Positions 41,910 to 52,848 are shown, numbered from the stretch's first letter. The stretch: DNA of 59,687 nt from Peronospora farinosa (GCA_947646735.1 CANTFK010000416.1:1-59687), one strand, 5' to 3'. The notes: generated from the sequence alone by a model not told the origin. Made by a program: numbers and translations.

Positions 41910-44696
41910 TTACACAAAGTACATTGCGCTCTTCATGGCTGGGTGGACGTCGTACATGCGGGTGTCCGTATCCTGAGAGGTATTACTAACACCAGAAACG
42001 CTTGAAGCAGTGTCGCTCCCATCCACCAAGAAGAAACGAGCACGGAACGCGACCAGGTGCGAGTAGTATGCCGACGGCACCATCGATACAGACCGAGTGC
42101 AGCGCGCAAACGTGTAACAAAGCTTGTATGTCAGCGTCTGCAGCTCGTCGGCTGTGAACTCAATCTCATTCAAAAGCACATGGTAGTGCGTAGGACGACT
42201 GGTACCTTGCAGTCCAGCGTGGCTCATCAGATAGAAGTCGTTCTCAATGGGATGACAAACGCCCGTATCCACTACAGTTCCCGCCTTCACGTTGCCACTG
42301 CGGTCAGCATCTCTCGAATTGTCAGGGAAAAAGCGCGTATTGTGTCTCTTCTGAACAATAACAAACGTGATAGGCGGCATATAGCCAACCTCCAGAGCCT
42401 GGCACGCTTCACGGATAGCCGTCACCTCATAATTCAGCACCATGTGGAACTGTCCTTCGCTCACACCGTCGCGGTAAAACACGATACGATCAGGCTTGCC
42501 GTGTGTCTGATGATAGAACTGCTTCAGGAGCTCGATCGTCATGTCTTTCAAATGCGTTATTTGTTCCACTCGATGACCTTGCGCGCGGATTGCCGATGCG
42601 TGACGGATGAAGTTTGCATCCATCGACGCCGTAACAGCAGCAATAGACGGACGCGTCCGGTCCATCGGGCTGGGGTGAGTGACGTCGGCTCCAAAGATGA
42701 TGGTGCGTGATGCCGAAACACACGGCAGTGGACCACTAATGACACCGTTCTTCCCACCCAACTTTGTGTTCACCTTCATCAAGATGTTGGCAATGTACTG
42801 TGGATTGCACTTTGGGATATGCTTCGAAAGCATGCACTGTGACACAATCCCCATCCCAGCTTCCGTATCAGACATCAATTTGAGCCCGCCATAAGCTTGT
42901 GCATCGGCCATCGGATTGATCATCCACACGATTTGTGGCGGTGTCTTGAACGCTTGGTTTGCAGCCTTCACTGCGGCTTGAAACAACCCACGTACTGAAT
43001 CGCCTCGGTTCGACTTGAGCAAGATCGGCGGCAACGTTGAAGGACACCGCATTCCCAGTTGGCCCATCTGAGCAATTACTGCCTTGAAAAACTTTTGGAT
43101 TTCACCAAGACTGCAACGTTTCGGGTCACACATACTGATGACGGCCCACGACTTGCACTGCGCAGGCGTATTGAACCGCTTGCCACGCATGTTCCAAGCT
43201 CCATCACGAGGGCTCTCACGAGCGCCTCCACTGTACTCAATCGTCGGAGGTGGCAGCTGGCGGCCAGTCGTCTCCACCATTCTCGGGTCGACATCTAGTC
43301 CAAATGCTCGAAGCGTTGGGTCCGTATTGAATCCCGCCTCTCGGAATTTCTGCTCGATTGCACGTTTACGCTTGTCTGGTGGCGTGCAAGTGAACTTGAT
43401 CATATTAGCCACTTGTTTGTCCGTAACTTTACGGGGACACTTTTGTCCAGCCATGATATGACACACTTCTATTGGCAAATAGTTTTTCTTCTGAGGTGCA
43501 CCAACATGTAGACACGGCAGGCTTGGGTACCGAAGACGGATATTGTACGTCTTCTGGAAATACTGGACAATCGACATTCTCTGTCCGTCGTCATTCTCAA
43601 AGAACGTCTTGTCGGCACTCTCTTTTGACAAGCCATTGACACGATAGCTACGTTTCACTCCTGGACGATGCGTGATATTCACTTTAACACCTCGAATAGC
43701 TTTACTGAATGCTGAATGCTGGTACTTGGCCAATGTCGTTGGCATCTGTCGCATCGACAGTGTCGTGCATACAAAATCAACTACAGACATCTCTTCGACA
43801 AAAGCTGTAGCAGCCAAGTCGAGATTCACAACCAGTCTATTCTGTGTTGCTCGTAAGCTTTGAAAATAGCCAAACCAAAGCTCTGCTCCTTCTCCAAGTG
43901 ATGTAGCTCCATTGCCATGAAACAAATTCCTACCAATCACAGTAAACTTCTTGGATGCCGAATGACGTAAAGCCACATCCAGTGCTTGTAAGGCATCATA
44001 GGGTGTATAATTCAACCGTCCAGCAAACAATTCTTCTAATTGCTGCATCCGAATGGCTACAGGGTCGGCTTCCTTTACAATAGCTGAAAACTCCTTTGCT
44101 TTTCCTCCATCATCAGGTAATTTCAAGTCTTTAAACTCCTGACGTTCAAAAGGCAGTCTTGTGGGTGCATAAATGTTCTTTCGAGCATCCGAGACGACTT
44201 TTACAGTGGGAAATTGACGTTCCAGTTCCGCCATAAGGGACTTCATAATCTTCATGGCTAACGCTTTGGGAGGACCATCATTCCCAAAACTCCGTCCGTT
44301 TTCTGCAAACGTCACGTCATAATGATACACATCACCAGTCAAATTAAATTTCACTTTGAAATGATTTGCATAAAGTTTCACAGGTTTGCCAAGTTTGCCA
44401 AAACCAGGACGAGAGGGAAAATGCGTCTGCACGAGCGACGGCACGAGCTGCGGAGTGTCGGATACATGCGTCTTTTCCTCAAGCTGCAACGCAAGTGACT
44501 CGACACTGGCGAGAGAAGAAGCAACACTAGACGGCGCTGGAGACGATCCAGATGGTTCGATGGTAGCACTGGATGCGGTAGGAGCAGGGCCTCCACGTCC
44601 ACGGCCACGACCTCTGGTGCTTTGACCACGTCCCCGTCCGCTGCTACGGGCACGACCAATTAAAGGGATGGAATCGTCTTGCTGCTTTCGAGGCAT
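41910..44696 (-). CDS. Argonaute (slicer-type), intact right copy
   Basis: A single-exon frame of 928 aa. Residues about 17-36 form an Arg-Gly-rich box (SGRGRGQSTRGRGRGRGG), a candidate site for arginine methylation. An N domain (about 100-300) is followed by PAZ (about 305-420), MID (about 490-640) and PIWI (about 590-915). The catalytic tetrad is complete: Asp671 in GADVTHP, Glu711, Asp743 in YRDGVSEGQF, His837 in PTHYHV. The C-terminus ends HPAMKSAMYFV, as in AGO-clade proteins. It should bind small RNAs and cleave complementary transcripts, or guide heterochromatin formation. It is nearly identical to the frameshifted copy at 18718-21514; differences include IADL/ITHL and DPRR/DPKR. It may now be the only working member of the pair. 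Confidence 0.95.
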   Translation of the reverse strand: MPRKQQDDSIPLIGRARSSGRGRGQSTRGRGRGRGGPAPTASSATIEPSGSSPAPSSVASSLASVESLALQLEEKTHVSDTPQLVPSLVQTHFPSRPGFGKLGKPVKLYANHFKVKFNLTGDVYHYDVTFAENGRSFGNDGPPKALAMKIMKSLMAELERQFPTVKVVSDARKNIYAPTRLPFERQEFKDLKLPDDGGKAKEFSAIVKEADPVAIRMQQLEELFAGRLNYTPYDALQALDVALRHSASKKFTVIGRNLFHGNGATSLGEGAELWFGYFQSLRATQNRLVVNLDLAATAFVEEMSVVDFVCTTLSMRQMPTTLAKYQHSAFSKAIRGVKVNITHRPGVKRSYRVNGLSKESADKTFFENDDGQRMSIVQYFQKTYNIRLRYPSLPCLHVGAPQKKNYLPIEVCHIMAGQKCPRKVTDKQVANMIKFTCTPPDKRKRAIEQKFREAGFNTDPTLRAFGLDVDPRMVETTGRQLPPPTIEYSGGARESPRDGAWNMRGKRFNTPAQCKSWAVISMCDPKRCSLGEIQKFFKAVIAQMGQLGMRCPSTLPPILLKSNRGDSVRGLFQAAVKAANQAFKTPPQIVWMINPMADAQAYGGLKLMSDTEAGMGIVSQCMLSKHIPKCNPQYIANILMKVNTKLGGKNGVISGPLPCVSASRTIIFGADVTHPSPMDRTRPSIAAVTASMDANFIRHASAIRAQGHRVEQITHLKDMTIELLKQFYHQTHGKPDRIVFYRDGVSEGQFHMVLNYEVTAIREACQALEVGYMPPITFVIVQKRHNTRFFPDNSRDADRSGNVKAGTVVDTGVCHPIENDFYLMSHAGLQGTSRPTHYHVLLNEIEFTADELQTLTYKLCYTFARCTRSVSMVPSAYYSHLVAFRARFFLVDGSDTASSVSGVSNTSQDTDTRMYDVHPAMKSAMYFV

Positions 44697-44710
44697 TTTG
44701 AAGAATGAGG
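44695..44710 (-). promoter_or_regulatory. Initiator-like element abutting the start codon of Argonaute copy 2
   Basis: Minus-strand CCTCATTCTTCAAAAT overlaps the ATG, as in copy 1 (13 of 16 positions of the oomycete consensus). A TTTTTCACAGG block further upstream (about 44735-44745) is also shared with copy 1. Confidence 0.45.
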
Positions 44711-45829
44711 AGGAATCGTGAAAATGCGGAGGGATCCCTGTGAAAAATGATACACGCTACTTCAAAGATCGAGTAGAAGATCTGTAGGTGGTTCTGTATA
44801 GTATACAAACGTATGGTGTAAGGTACCCCTGAACAAAAAAATGCCAAATGCGATGGATGACGCGTGTCATTGACTCCATGACGGCGATTTGGGTAAAGTG
44901 ATATGTTTTTAGCCCAGAAATGGGAATGAAAAAATGGGTTTGCAGCTGTCTTTTTATCGAAAGTTAAACGGAATCAGATTTTTGAGGGTTTCATATCAGC
45001 TGGTATTATTGGTGCTGAGTTAAAATGTCAGTATCATACTATGACGAGACCAAAGAAGAAGATACAGAAAATGATCGAAAAATAGAAGAGAGAAAAAAAC
45101 ATTGGCAGAAAACGTTGGTTTAGAAACGGATGTCATGAGACGTAAAGCACACTCATAATGGTTAACATTATAGCGACATAAAATCATCCCCTCTCGGTCC
45201 ACTTGTCCTGTTCCCAGTCCGTCGAAGCGCGCGACTTGGACAAGTGCGTGGTCGGCAGTGCTGCTACATTAGACCATCTTCATTTGCGGCTCTAGTTAGG
45301 TACCCAACCTTGTCTTTTGGTGCAAAACAAGCTTGTTGGCACGATGGACTACTGTATGTTAGAAGAGAGAATTATACTTTGACGGCAGGTACATCTCGAT
45401 TACAACAGCAGATGGAATTCGGGATCTGCTTATTAGCCGTCTACACACTCTCTTTCGATGACGTGCTTGGTACGCGTGGAAGCTGGTTGACATATACCAA
45501 CAACACCATATAGTTCGTGTCTCTTTCGTAGCCACATCATTCAGCACAATTCAGCAGGTAGTGAAAGCGCAGACCGTTAGTATCACCTTCATCAACAATC
45601 TATCTGTGCTGTTACGTTGGTCTGTGTGTAGCAGAGGTTGTGAGTTGCATGTTTTTCGTGAGGCAACTGCATATCTCTAGTCAGGTCTGTCATACGTCGA
45701 AATGTCTAAGCTACAAGTTAAGAAAAACATCACAATCTATGCTTAACATTTCGGTTAGATTCGCTCTTCACGTCCCAATACGTATCATCTCAAAGTTGTG
45801 TCATTCCATTTTAAATAACCTCCTGAGTC
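44711..45829. other. Divergent intergenic region between Argonaute copy 2 and the Suc/Fer gene
   Basis: AT-rich; should contain the upstream regions of two divergently transcribed genes. Short frames (minus 45020-45202, plus 45244-45513) show no domain. No element terminus was found. Confidence 0.5.
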
Positions 45830-47054
45830 ATGCATTCTCTTGCCAAGTTTCTCGCCACCCGCGTCGTCATGTCCAGTAACTCTCGACACGTTTTCCAGCA
45901 TCAGTGCATTCGTCAATGCATCGTATTCTTCAGTTCCTCGAGTCCACCGGAGATGGGTAAACGATTGACTCTTGTCGAGATGGCAGAGCGTCGTGCCAAG
46001 CGAGTCAAACGTAAATTTGTCAATAAAGACGACGTAAAGGAAGAGAAGAGCGTTGCATTGTTTATTGAAGGCTCAGTGCGGTACTATCACCGTCATTATG
46101 TGATTGTGGAGTCCCGGAGCACAGACCCGAACTCGTGGCCACCCAATCTTGAGCAGACACCGGAACACATTCTAAGCTCGTATATGAGTGCGTTATTAAA
46201 GCTCTACGATGGCGACATTGTTAAGGCGAGAAAGAGTCCGTTACTTATGACGGCAGCCATTCCATATATGAGCATGTACAGTGGTGGACTGCAAGATGAA
46301 GCAGAAAAGTCTGTAAAGAGTGTACAAGAAGGTGCACACGATGTTCTCGTGTTTCCTGATGCTCTTCGGGTCCACAATGTCATTCCTTCGCAGAGTAAGT
46401 GAACTTCTTTGTTTGTTCATGCAAATTGCAGCTAATGGGTTGTCTGATCATCGTGTGGTAACGTCGACAGTTTCTAAGCTGGTGAGCAAGGCTTTGGAGA
46501 AAGACTTTGACCTCGTTGCGTTCCTGGAACGAAAGTGCGTGAACATGTACACTGAACTTGTAGTAATCACAAAGAGATTGGACCTTTGAATGTTGAACTG
46601 TTGTGATGGTAGAAACTTGCAATACACGCGTATGGAGGAAGGCTATTACATGATGGTATGCGGTCATGCTGCACGGTAAGCAACAATTTCATTGTTAGAA
46701 GGTAAACTTAATGGGCCTCACTAATACTACCGTTGTGACTACAGAGATGAGCGTTGTGGATGCAAAGGTCCGGAATTGCTGCAGTGGTTAAAAGAGTTGG
46801 CATCAAATGGTAAGAAACCATTAAACTTGTGGACATCCAGTCATTATGGAGGTCACCGCTATGCAGCATCCTGCATTGTGTACCCAAGTGGCGACTGGTT
46901 TGGTCTCCTGAATGATAAAAACAAGGCAAAGAAAATGCTCGATGCTATGAATGACGAGGATCCATTACAAGTGTATGAGCTATGGCGTGGTCGTATGGCT
47001 CTTACACCACAAGATATGCATCAAGCTGTGATAAAACGAGTTAAAGGTGGTTAA
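45830..47054 (+). CDS. Sucrase/ferredoxin-like (Apd1/Aim32-type) [2Fe-2S] protein
   Basis: Proposed exons are 45830-46394, 46471-46534, 46613-46675 and 46745-47054; the introns of 76, 78 and 69 nt (GTAAGT, GTGCGT and GTAAGC donors) give a continuous 333-aa frame. The key segment CGHAARDERCGCKGPELL has two Cys nine positions apart, and HYGGHRYAASCIVYPSGDW has two His four apart. This is the Cys-Cys-His-His set that binds the [2Fe-2S] cluster in Apd1 and Aim32. VLVFPDALRV matches the family upstream core. The basic, acid-poor N-terminus from the 45830 ATG (MHSLAKFLATRVVMSSNSRH) resembles a mitochondrial presequence; the Met at 45953 is an alternative start. The family is linked to redox homeostasis and mitochondrial thiol quality control. 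The intron 1 acceptor is uncertain (46431 is also possible). Confidence 0.85.
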
Positions 47055-47217
47055 GTAGATTGTCGAATATTGGACACGACCTTTTGATAGGGACACGACA
47101 TTATATCCGGCTGATTTGTTTCTTTTATTCTTTTTTTGAACCTCCCCTCTACCATTTTTCGTGTGGACACCACTACTTTTTTTTCTGATACTATGGAACC
47201 TCACTTGTATTCTGTTA

Positions 47218-47816
47218 TCAGTCGTAAAAGGGCATATTGATGGAGAGGATGAGTTTCCAGCTGTGATAAGGATTCGAGTGCATTACAAAAAGACAGTTAC
47301 AAGCGTTATTTCTCGCTGCAGTTGTTTCAGTTCCTTCAATGGTGCCGTCCATTGCTGTTACCCGTCCGTTCAGTGTGTTGAAACCGTCGATTTCGATGTC
47401 AATGGAAGCATTGAACGTACATTTAGGAACAGAAAGCATCACCATCTGGAGATAGTGCCCGAATCGCTGCAAGCAGCAGATAATTGGCTCTCTTTGACTT
47501 GGCCATGCATGGTCGGCCACCTGGCAGTGTGTCACCATTCAACAATCCGTACCTTTGCATACCTTTTCTCATACAAATCCTAGTGGCTCGGTTCAGCTCG
47601 GTCGTCTTGGAAGAGACGGGATTTTACACTTACGAGGACGGCAATCACAGGGAAGGGGGAAGGGAGGGAAAGGGTAATTGAATCTTCATTGTACTCCACT
47701 ATACCGGTTTCAAGCGAAATAGAAGTACCTTTTGTTTTACCTGATTCTGTACCACAACCACACACAAAATGCCACAAACCTTCAAACGACTGAGGCATTT
47801 GCGAATTTCGCCTCAA
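47218..47816 (-). CDS. Unidentified minus-strand frame pair
   Basis: Two open stretches on the minus strand, 47580-47816 (78 aa, with a CGCGTESGKTKG segment) and 47218-47538 (106 aa, containing NASIDIEIDGFNTLNGRV), could be two exons or a broken gene. Their head faces the RING-Tubby gene 100 bp away, as expected for a divergent pair. The splice joining them was not resolved, and no family is recognised. A plus-strand frame covers the same DNA, so the coding strand is uncertain. Confidence 0.3.
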
Positions 47817-47917
47817 GCAAATAACCAGTGACCATCACTCCACTGTCTGCTCGTTAAGTTCGTCTTTTCCCAATTATCCTGGATAATATCCCATCACTAC
47901 CACTCACATCACCCAAT

Positions 47918-49738
47918 ATGGCATCTTCTACTCTCTATGTACCTACACCGAGTCTCTCCACGGGTGAACCAAGTCCTAGTAGTAGTACAAGTGATGTCTG
48001 TGCTGTACCCATTAGCACTGCATCACACTTTGCACAACGTCGTCTACGTGTCGTGACGGAGCTCAAGCACAGTAATAAAATGCATCGGACACGTACTTTA
48101 TCGGAACTTATTCTCCTCTCACCTTGCACTAGTCCACGGATACGACCTCGTCACAAACGATTTGACATGGATATTGAAGTCTCGAGCTTTTTTGCACAAG
48201 GTGAAGGTCTCGTAGACCTTTTGGACAGCAGCAGCAGTCGAAATCGAGGATTTTATCCACTGGCTGATCGTCATTCCATGGGTTTTTCATCCATTCAGGA
48301 AGAACTCTCTCACCCAAGTGGGTTTTTTCATGAACCTCTTCAACAGCATAACCACATGGACATGGAGGACGAGCCGGAAGCCGAAATTGAACCAGACGTT
48401 GAACCAATTGTCACAACGACCCCTCATAATGTCGGGCAAGTTGTTGATCGACTGTTTGAAATTCATTCGGCACTCAAGAGTCGTCATTTGGGACAACGAA
48501 CAGCTGCATCAGCTTTAGCGGCCAGTAAATTGGTCAGTACAGTAACGTACCCAATCGTCGACCCGCTTCCACGAGATGAAGAATTGGAAGCATTGGAAAA
48601 TACCCGGAAAATGCTCGAGTGTGCAATTTGTCAAGAAGTTTTTACTCATGCAACGGAAGCCACATGTTGTGGACAGATTTTTTGCAAAGATTGCATTGAA
48701 CGATGGGTCAGTGAGAGAGGTTCGTGTCCCATGTGTCGAGAAACCATTGGGTTTTCGCTCTTGGCAGCATCCCGACATGCACAGAGGATGGCGAATGAAA
48801 TGAAGGTGAGTTGTCTTTACTGCTCGGAAAACATGAAGAAAGCTAGTTTAGGCCATCATATGAGTGTCTGTGACCAAGCTCCCGTGGAACCTCCTCCACC
48901 AGCAGATGTAGCGCTCCGTCAGCTCCTGATTTCTACGGCAAGACTTAATACCGCTTTTTTGGCGAGGTTTCTAATGGCTTCGTCGCCTCCACAAGCTCTG
49001 ATGATGCAGTGCTATATTCGTACACGCGGTGGAGGCTCATACGAACTGTATACACAGGACACGGACACGCTATTGTGCACGGCAGTCCGTCGACGGCAGT
49101 ACGACATGTCGGTGAGTTTTATCATCTCATTGGCGACGAATTTGTGCTCGGCAGGCAACCAGATGGATACAGTCGGTGCTTATTCAATGAATGCAGCGGT
49201 ACCGGTAGCAAGACTAGACAAGAATTACATGGGCTCCCAGTACACAATGTATGACACGACAGGTGAAGTTCCACTCGAACTGGGCGCTGTGCAGTATGCA
49301 GCCACGTTTGGCAAGTCACCGCGTCAGATGCGCGTTGCGCTGCCACTTGTGGGAGCTGTTCCTGGTGTCGACAGTGCTGTCGATGGCGCTCCGTCATGGG
49401 CAGTGCAGCCGTGGAGCCCCGAGACCAAGGAGGACACAATTCTCTCACAGGTAGATAACCCAGACACTACTCGCGCATTGCACCTGATTAACAAACCGCC
49501 TGTGTGGATTGAATCGCTCGAGGCCTATTGCCTGGACTTTGGCGGTCGTGTAGCAGCTGCCTCTGTCAAGAATTTTCTGCTTTCGCACCCGGACGATATG
49601 GAAAAAACACTTATGCTTTTCGGCCGTACACAAGACCGCCAAGTGTATTCAATGGACTATGCCCACCCATTCACTCCAGTGCAAGCCTTTGCCATTGCTC
49701 TGAGCAGCATGGACTCGCACCTCGTGACCTTTGATTAG
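47918..49738 (+). CDS. RING finger plus Tubby C-terminal domain fusion protein
   Basis: A single-exon frame of 606 aa. Residues 1-225 are Ser-rich and disordered, with a helix at about 175-205. A RING finger follows at 235-273 (C235-A-I-C238 ... CCGQIFCKDC ... SCPMC); the usual CGH histidine is Gln253 and a CC pair precedes it, as in C4C4-type RINGs such as RBBP6. CLYC...H..C at about 299-318 may be a small TRAF-like zinc finger. Residues about 362-606 are a Tubby domain: MQCYIRTRGGGSYELYTQ, basic VRRRQYDMSVSFIIS (phosphoinositide-contact region), LDKNYMGSQYTMYD, LGAVQYAATFG, NKPPVWIESLEAYCLDFGGR, and the terminal MDYAHPF...QAFAIALSSMD. Tubby binds PI(4,5)P2 and the RING suggests a membrane-targeted E3 ubiquitin ligase. 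Plants use F-box-Tubby for a similar combination. Confidence 0.92.
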   Translation: MASSTLYVPTPSLSTGEPSPSSSTSDVCAVPISTASHFAQRRLRVVTELKHSNKMHRTRTLSELILLSPCTSPRIRPRHKRFDMDIEVSSFFAQGEGLVDLLDSSSSRNRGFYPLADRHSMGFSSIQEELSHPSGFFHEPLQQHNHMDMEDEPEAEIEPDVEPIVTTTPHNVGQVVDRLFEIHSALKSRHLGQRTAASALAASKLVSTVTYPIVDPLPRDEELEALENTRKMLECAICQEVFTHATEATCCGQIFCKDCIERWVSERGSCPMCRETIGFSLLAASRHAQRMANEMKVSCLYCSENMKKASLGHHMSVCDQAPVEPPPPADVALRQLLISTARLNTAFLARFLMASSPPQALMMQCYIRTRGGGSYELYTQDTDTLLCTAVRRRQYDMSVSFIISLATNLCSAGNQMDTVGAYSMNAAVPVARLDKNYMGSQYTMYDTTGEVPLELGAVQYAATFGKSPRQMRVALPLVGAVPGVDSAVDGAPSWAVQPWSPETKEDTILSQVDNPDTTRALHLINKPPVWIESLEAYCLDFGGRVAAASVKNFLLSHPDDMEKTLMLFGRTQDRQVYSMDYAHPFTPVQAFAIALSSMDSHLVTFD

Positions 49739-50700
49739 ACGTGAGTCGGTTGGTGATGTGTCGCGCAGTCATGTGGAGAGACGAAGTATGTATTAAGTCT
49801 CCTGCATGATTTTTGTGGCTGCTGTTGTCGCGTGTCATCATCACCGGTGTAACATTCGCGAACTATAAGTAGCTTCTACTGACGTGAACGTTATTGTAGC
49901 AAGATCCATTTGTTAGTGTAAAATAAAACCACTTGGTCTGCATTGTAGAAAAACGTCAATGTTTGTAGTGTTGTCATCCTTGATTTCTGCAATGGTATGG
50001 TCAATGCACGATATCATTCAGCGATTGCATGACGATCAAAGTGTACGGTCGGTCTCCGTTACAGCGTTGATAATTCAAGCACGTCGGAGTCGAGTTGTCC
50101 AAGCTGGTAATTATCTTCGTTTTGTCCGACGAAAAACTAGAGCGGGTTTGCACATCTCGGACATCCCTGAAAGTCGATCAAGTTTCCTTATTCTTGTTTC
50201 ACCTTTTTCTCGGAAGATGAGATGTTCTGCGGAGCAGGATACACCCAAATTACTAGCGATAGCGTGTGGATGGATGTGTAGATACAGCAAACATACGGCA
50301 ATGCTAGCAGATTCGTACGCTGGACAAAGCTGTCAACAGCATATGACAAACCAGCGATCACGTCTGCTGCATCACAACAAGGTAGTCAGGATTAGTAATT
50401 GCACTACTGTCAGATTAGTACGTTAGCGCGTACCTAGACGACTCCAGTTCAACAAAACAACGAGAACGAGTGGAGACGATAAAAAGAGCCAGAAACAGCT
50501 CCAGGTATTTCTCGCTCGTGTTGCAGTGGTGAAAGGAATCACACTGGCAAAGTGGGTCATTGGAATTGCGCCGAAGAGAGCCATCGGATAATTTAAGATA
50601 CCCAAAATACAATGCGAGTACCTGGCACACATACCAGAGTAAAAGTCAGTTGTGCCCTCGCAGACATCCAATGCAACAGAAAATTCCGCTTATCGATACA
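49739..50700. other. Convergent intergenic region
   Basis: Lies between the 3' ends of the RING-Tubby gene (plus) and the GAA1 gene (minus). A 155-codon plus frame at 49959-50426 has no recognisable domain, and its composition suggests chance. No hairpin or element terminus was noted. Confidence 0.45.
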
Positions 50701-52848
50701 TCAACACACAACGTACACGAGTACCGCCATAGTGATGAACTTGATGGCGCGCCAGCCTGAATCCAAGTCTGGAATGTCGTTCCGGAACTCTCGCTTCTTC
50801 GCATCGACGGCAATCGATTCAAATTCTTGCGACAGACTCTTTTGCTGCTCAGCTTCGTACGTCATGACTTGCGTTCTCCAAGCGTAACTTTCCACACAAC
50901 CCGAAAAGCCCGTCACAGAACGTAGTGCAGGCATTATGATCACAATGACCAAAGCTTGTACGACGGAAATTGCAACTGCAAGGGCCAACCACCGTGTAGC
51001 AGACACATCGCTTGGACTGAATGTTTGCAGCAACGCTGTGGGAGTGGCAAAATAATGGCAGACCATAGCTAGAAGGAGCACGCAGAGTGTTTCAATCGTG
51101 AAAAATACAGCCAGCGCGAACGCAACGCGCATCCCAGTTGTCTGATTCGCCAAATAGAGCAGATGAACGATCGCAGGCGAGATCGTTAAAGCCACTGCGT
51201 AAAAGTATTCACCCACCGATACAAAAGTTGTCGTACTTGGAAGGACATAGAGATAAAATGACTGATGTAGTTTCTCCTCCAAGTTGCTAAGTGCACGAAT
51301 CACCATCTCAAGTGACCTGAGTACCTCGCGGGTAGAAAGTTGCCGGTCGCCTAAAGACAGCTTCGTTGTCAGCGAAAGAGTGATACTGTCGATATTGTAG
51401 CTGATGAAGTTAGCGTGGGGACCTGATGGACCAGACGCTAACGTTGTCATGAAATTCAGCATGCCCTTGAGGTTCGTCAGGTAGTTGAATGTGCCTTGCT
51501 TCAACTCTTCCGGAACGTACTTCTCGCTTAAGCTTGTTATTGAAGTGATCACAGATGAGATGTAGCTCTTGGGTTTGTGTTCACTGATTTGTTGCACATC
51601 AGCACGATCCAAAATTGTAGGAATTTTGTGTTTGCGGAATGCACGTACTGCAGTGTTGACAAGATCCAGATTTGGAAGCTGACCATTCATACCAGCTGCG
51701 TAAATCCCGACTGCTCCCACCTGATGCGAGTCGAACATTGTTTCCAGATTGATCGCAGCACGAATGATACCAGCACGCATAGGCAATCCGTCTTGCAAAC
51801 CGCGGGTTTGGACATGATCCAGATGGTACGCTTGCAACCAAGCTTCTGTCCCAGGTGCGTATCCGTCACTTCCATCCAAAGCACCATCTATCGCATATCA
51901 AAATTTAATCCTTCTACCTCAAAATGTATAGAACCCTCCAATTCATCTCACCGTCAGCAGCCAAAAGAATAACATCTTTAGCTAACCATTTTACTCTTGC
52001 AAGATACTTAAGTAACGCCAATCCCATCGATAAACCAGAATAGTCACCACTAGCAGCACCAACATTTCGATAATGGGTCACCAAGACAATTGTTTCCTAC
52101 AAAACAATCAGCTTTTTAGCCATTTACAACAACTTCAATTCCCACATTAACATCGTGCACCTTGCCATCAGCCAATGGTGAGGCTCGTAAAATGCCATAA
52201 ACATTTGTACGTGGAGTAGAAAGTCCATCGATCTGCACCACTTGATGATAAGTTTCAGCACGATTTACACGACGTAATTGCGTATCAATCCAGTCGATAA
52301 CAGCCGAGCAATTGTCTTGGCAGCCTCTTAATTTTAATTCTGGCAACGTAAGTAAATTTTGATGCAATTCTTGAGCTAAATGAGTCTCTTGATCATTCAT
52401 TTTTGCCTCCATAAGGTCAATTAGTAGTGCATTCTCCGACATGTAAGTCCCTCGACATTTTAATTCGCCTACAAAAAGGAGATTAAATTTTAGTATAAAC
52501 GTGTTGTAACAATTTTACTCATGTTTTAAATGTTAAAACCGTGATTTTACTGGTTCTTACCGGTTGTAAGAGTGACTGCAGGATGTAAAAAGAACCAAAG
52601 GAGTCCCAGAATGTACATTCCCCAGCTGATAATGACAATAGAAACAAGAAAATCACAATAGAAAGTCAGGACAATATCTTGATTACTAGGTGGATTATTA
52701 CAGTAAAAAGGACAGGAAAAGAAAGAAGAAGAAGAGAAGGAGAGTTTATTACACACCATAAAGAAAAATAATGAGACGTTATGTAGTTGCAAAGACGCCG
52801 TAGCATCCGTCGGGCTGTGGACGATGGCTTGATTGTCGTGTCTTTCAT
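50701..52848 (-). CDS. GAA1: GPI transamidase component GAA1
   Basis: Proposed exons on the minus strand are 52757-52848, 52561-52625, 52161-52468, 51952-52096 and 50701-51887; the introns of 131, 92, 64 and 64 nt keep the frame and give 598 aa, close to the yeast and human lengths. The N-terminus has a basic patch, then a transmembrane helix (WGMYILGLLWFFLHPAVTL), then the family hallmark TYMSENALL. The luminal domain includes NVYGILRAS, ETIVLVTHYRN and GTEAWLQAYH, typical of the M28-peptidase-like fold. Several hydrophobic helices follow at about 51200-50900 and at the end (ITMAVLVYVVC). GAA1 works in the ER in the complex with GPI8, PIG-T and others, attaching preassembled GPI anchors to proteins. 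The first intron is the least certain; the open frame continues upstream without it. Confidence 0.9.

Noticed and set aside
18718..44696. Idea that the AGO arms are giant terminal inverted repeats of one transposon
   Set aside because: Similarity ends just outside the coding regions, no target duplication flanks the arms, and the interior is fully explained by three LTR elements with their own duplications.
49959..50426. 155-codon plus-strand frame between the RING-Tubby and GAA1 genes
   Set aside because: Basic, repeat-free composition with no domain, no initiator and no relation to neighbours. Likely chance.
51888..52160. A 31-nt intron in GAA1 using a GTAAAT donor
   Set aside because: Using the GTGCAC donor 33 nt earlier gives a normal 64-nt intron in phase 0 and a better protein join (ADGK to ETIVL).
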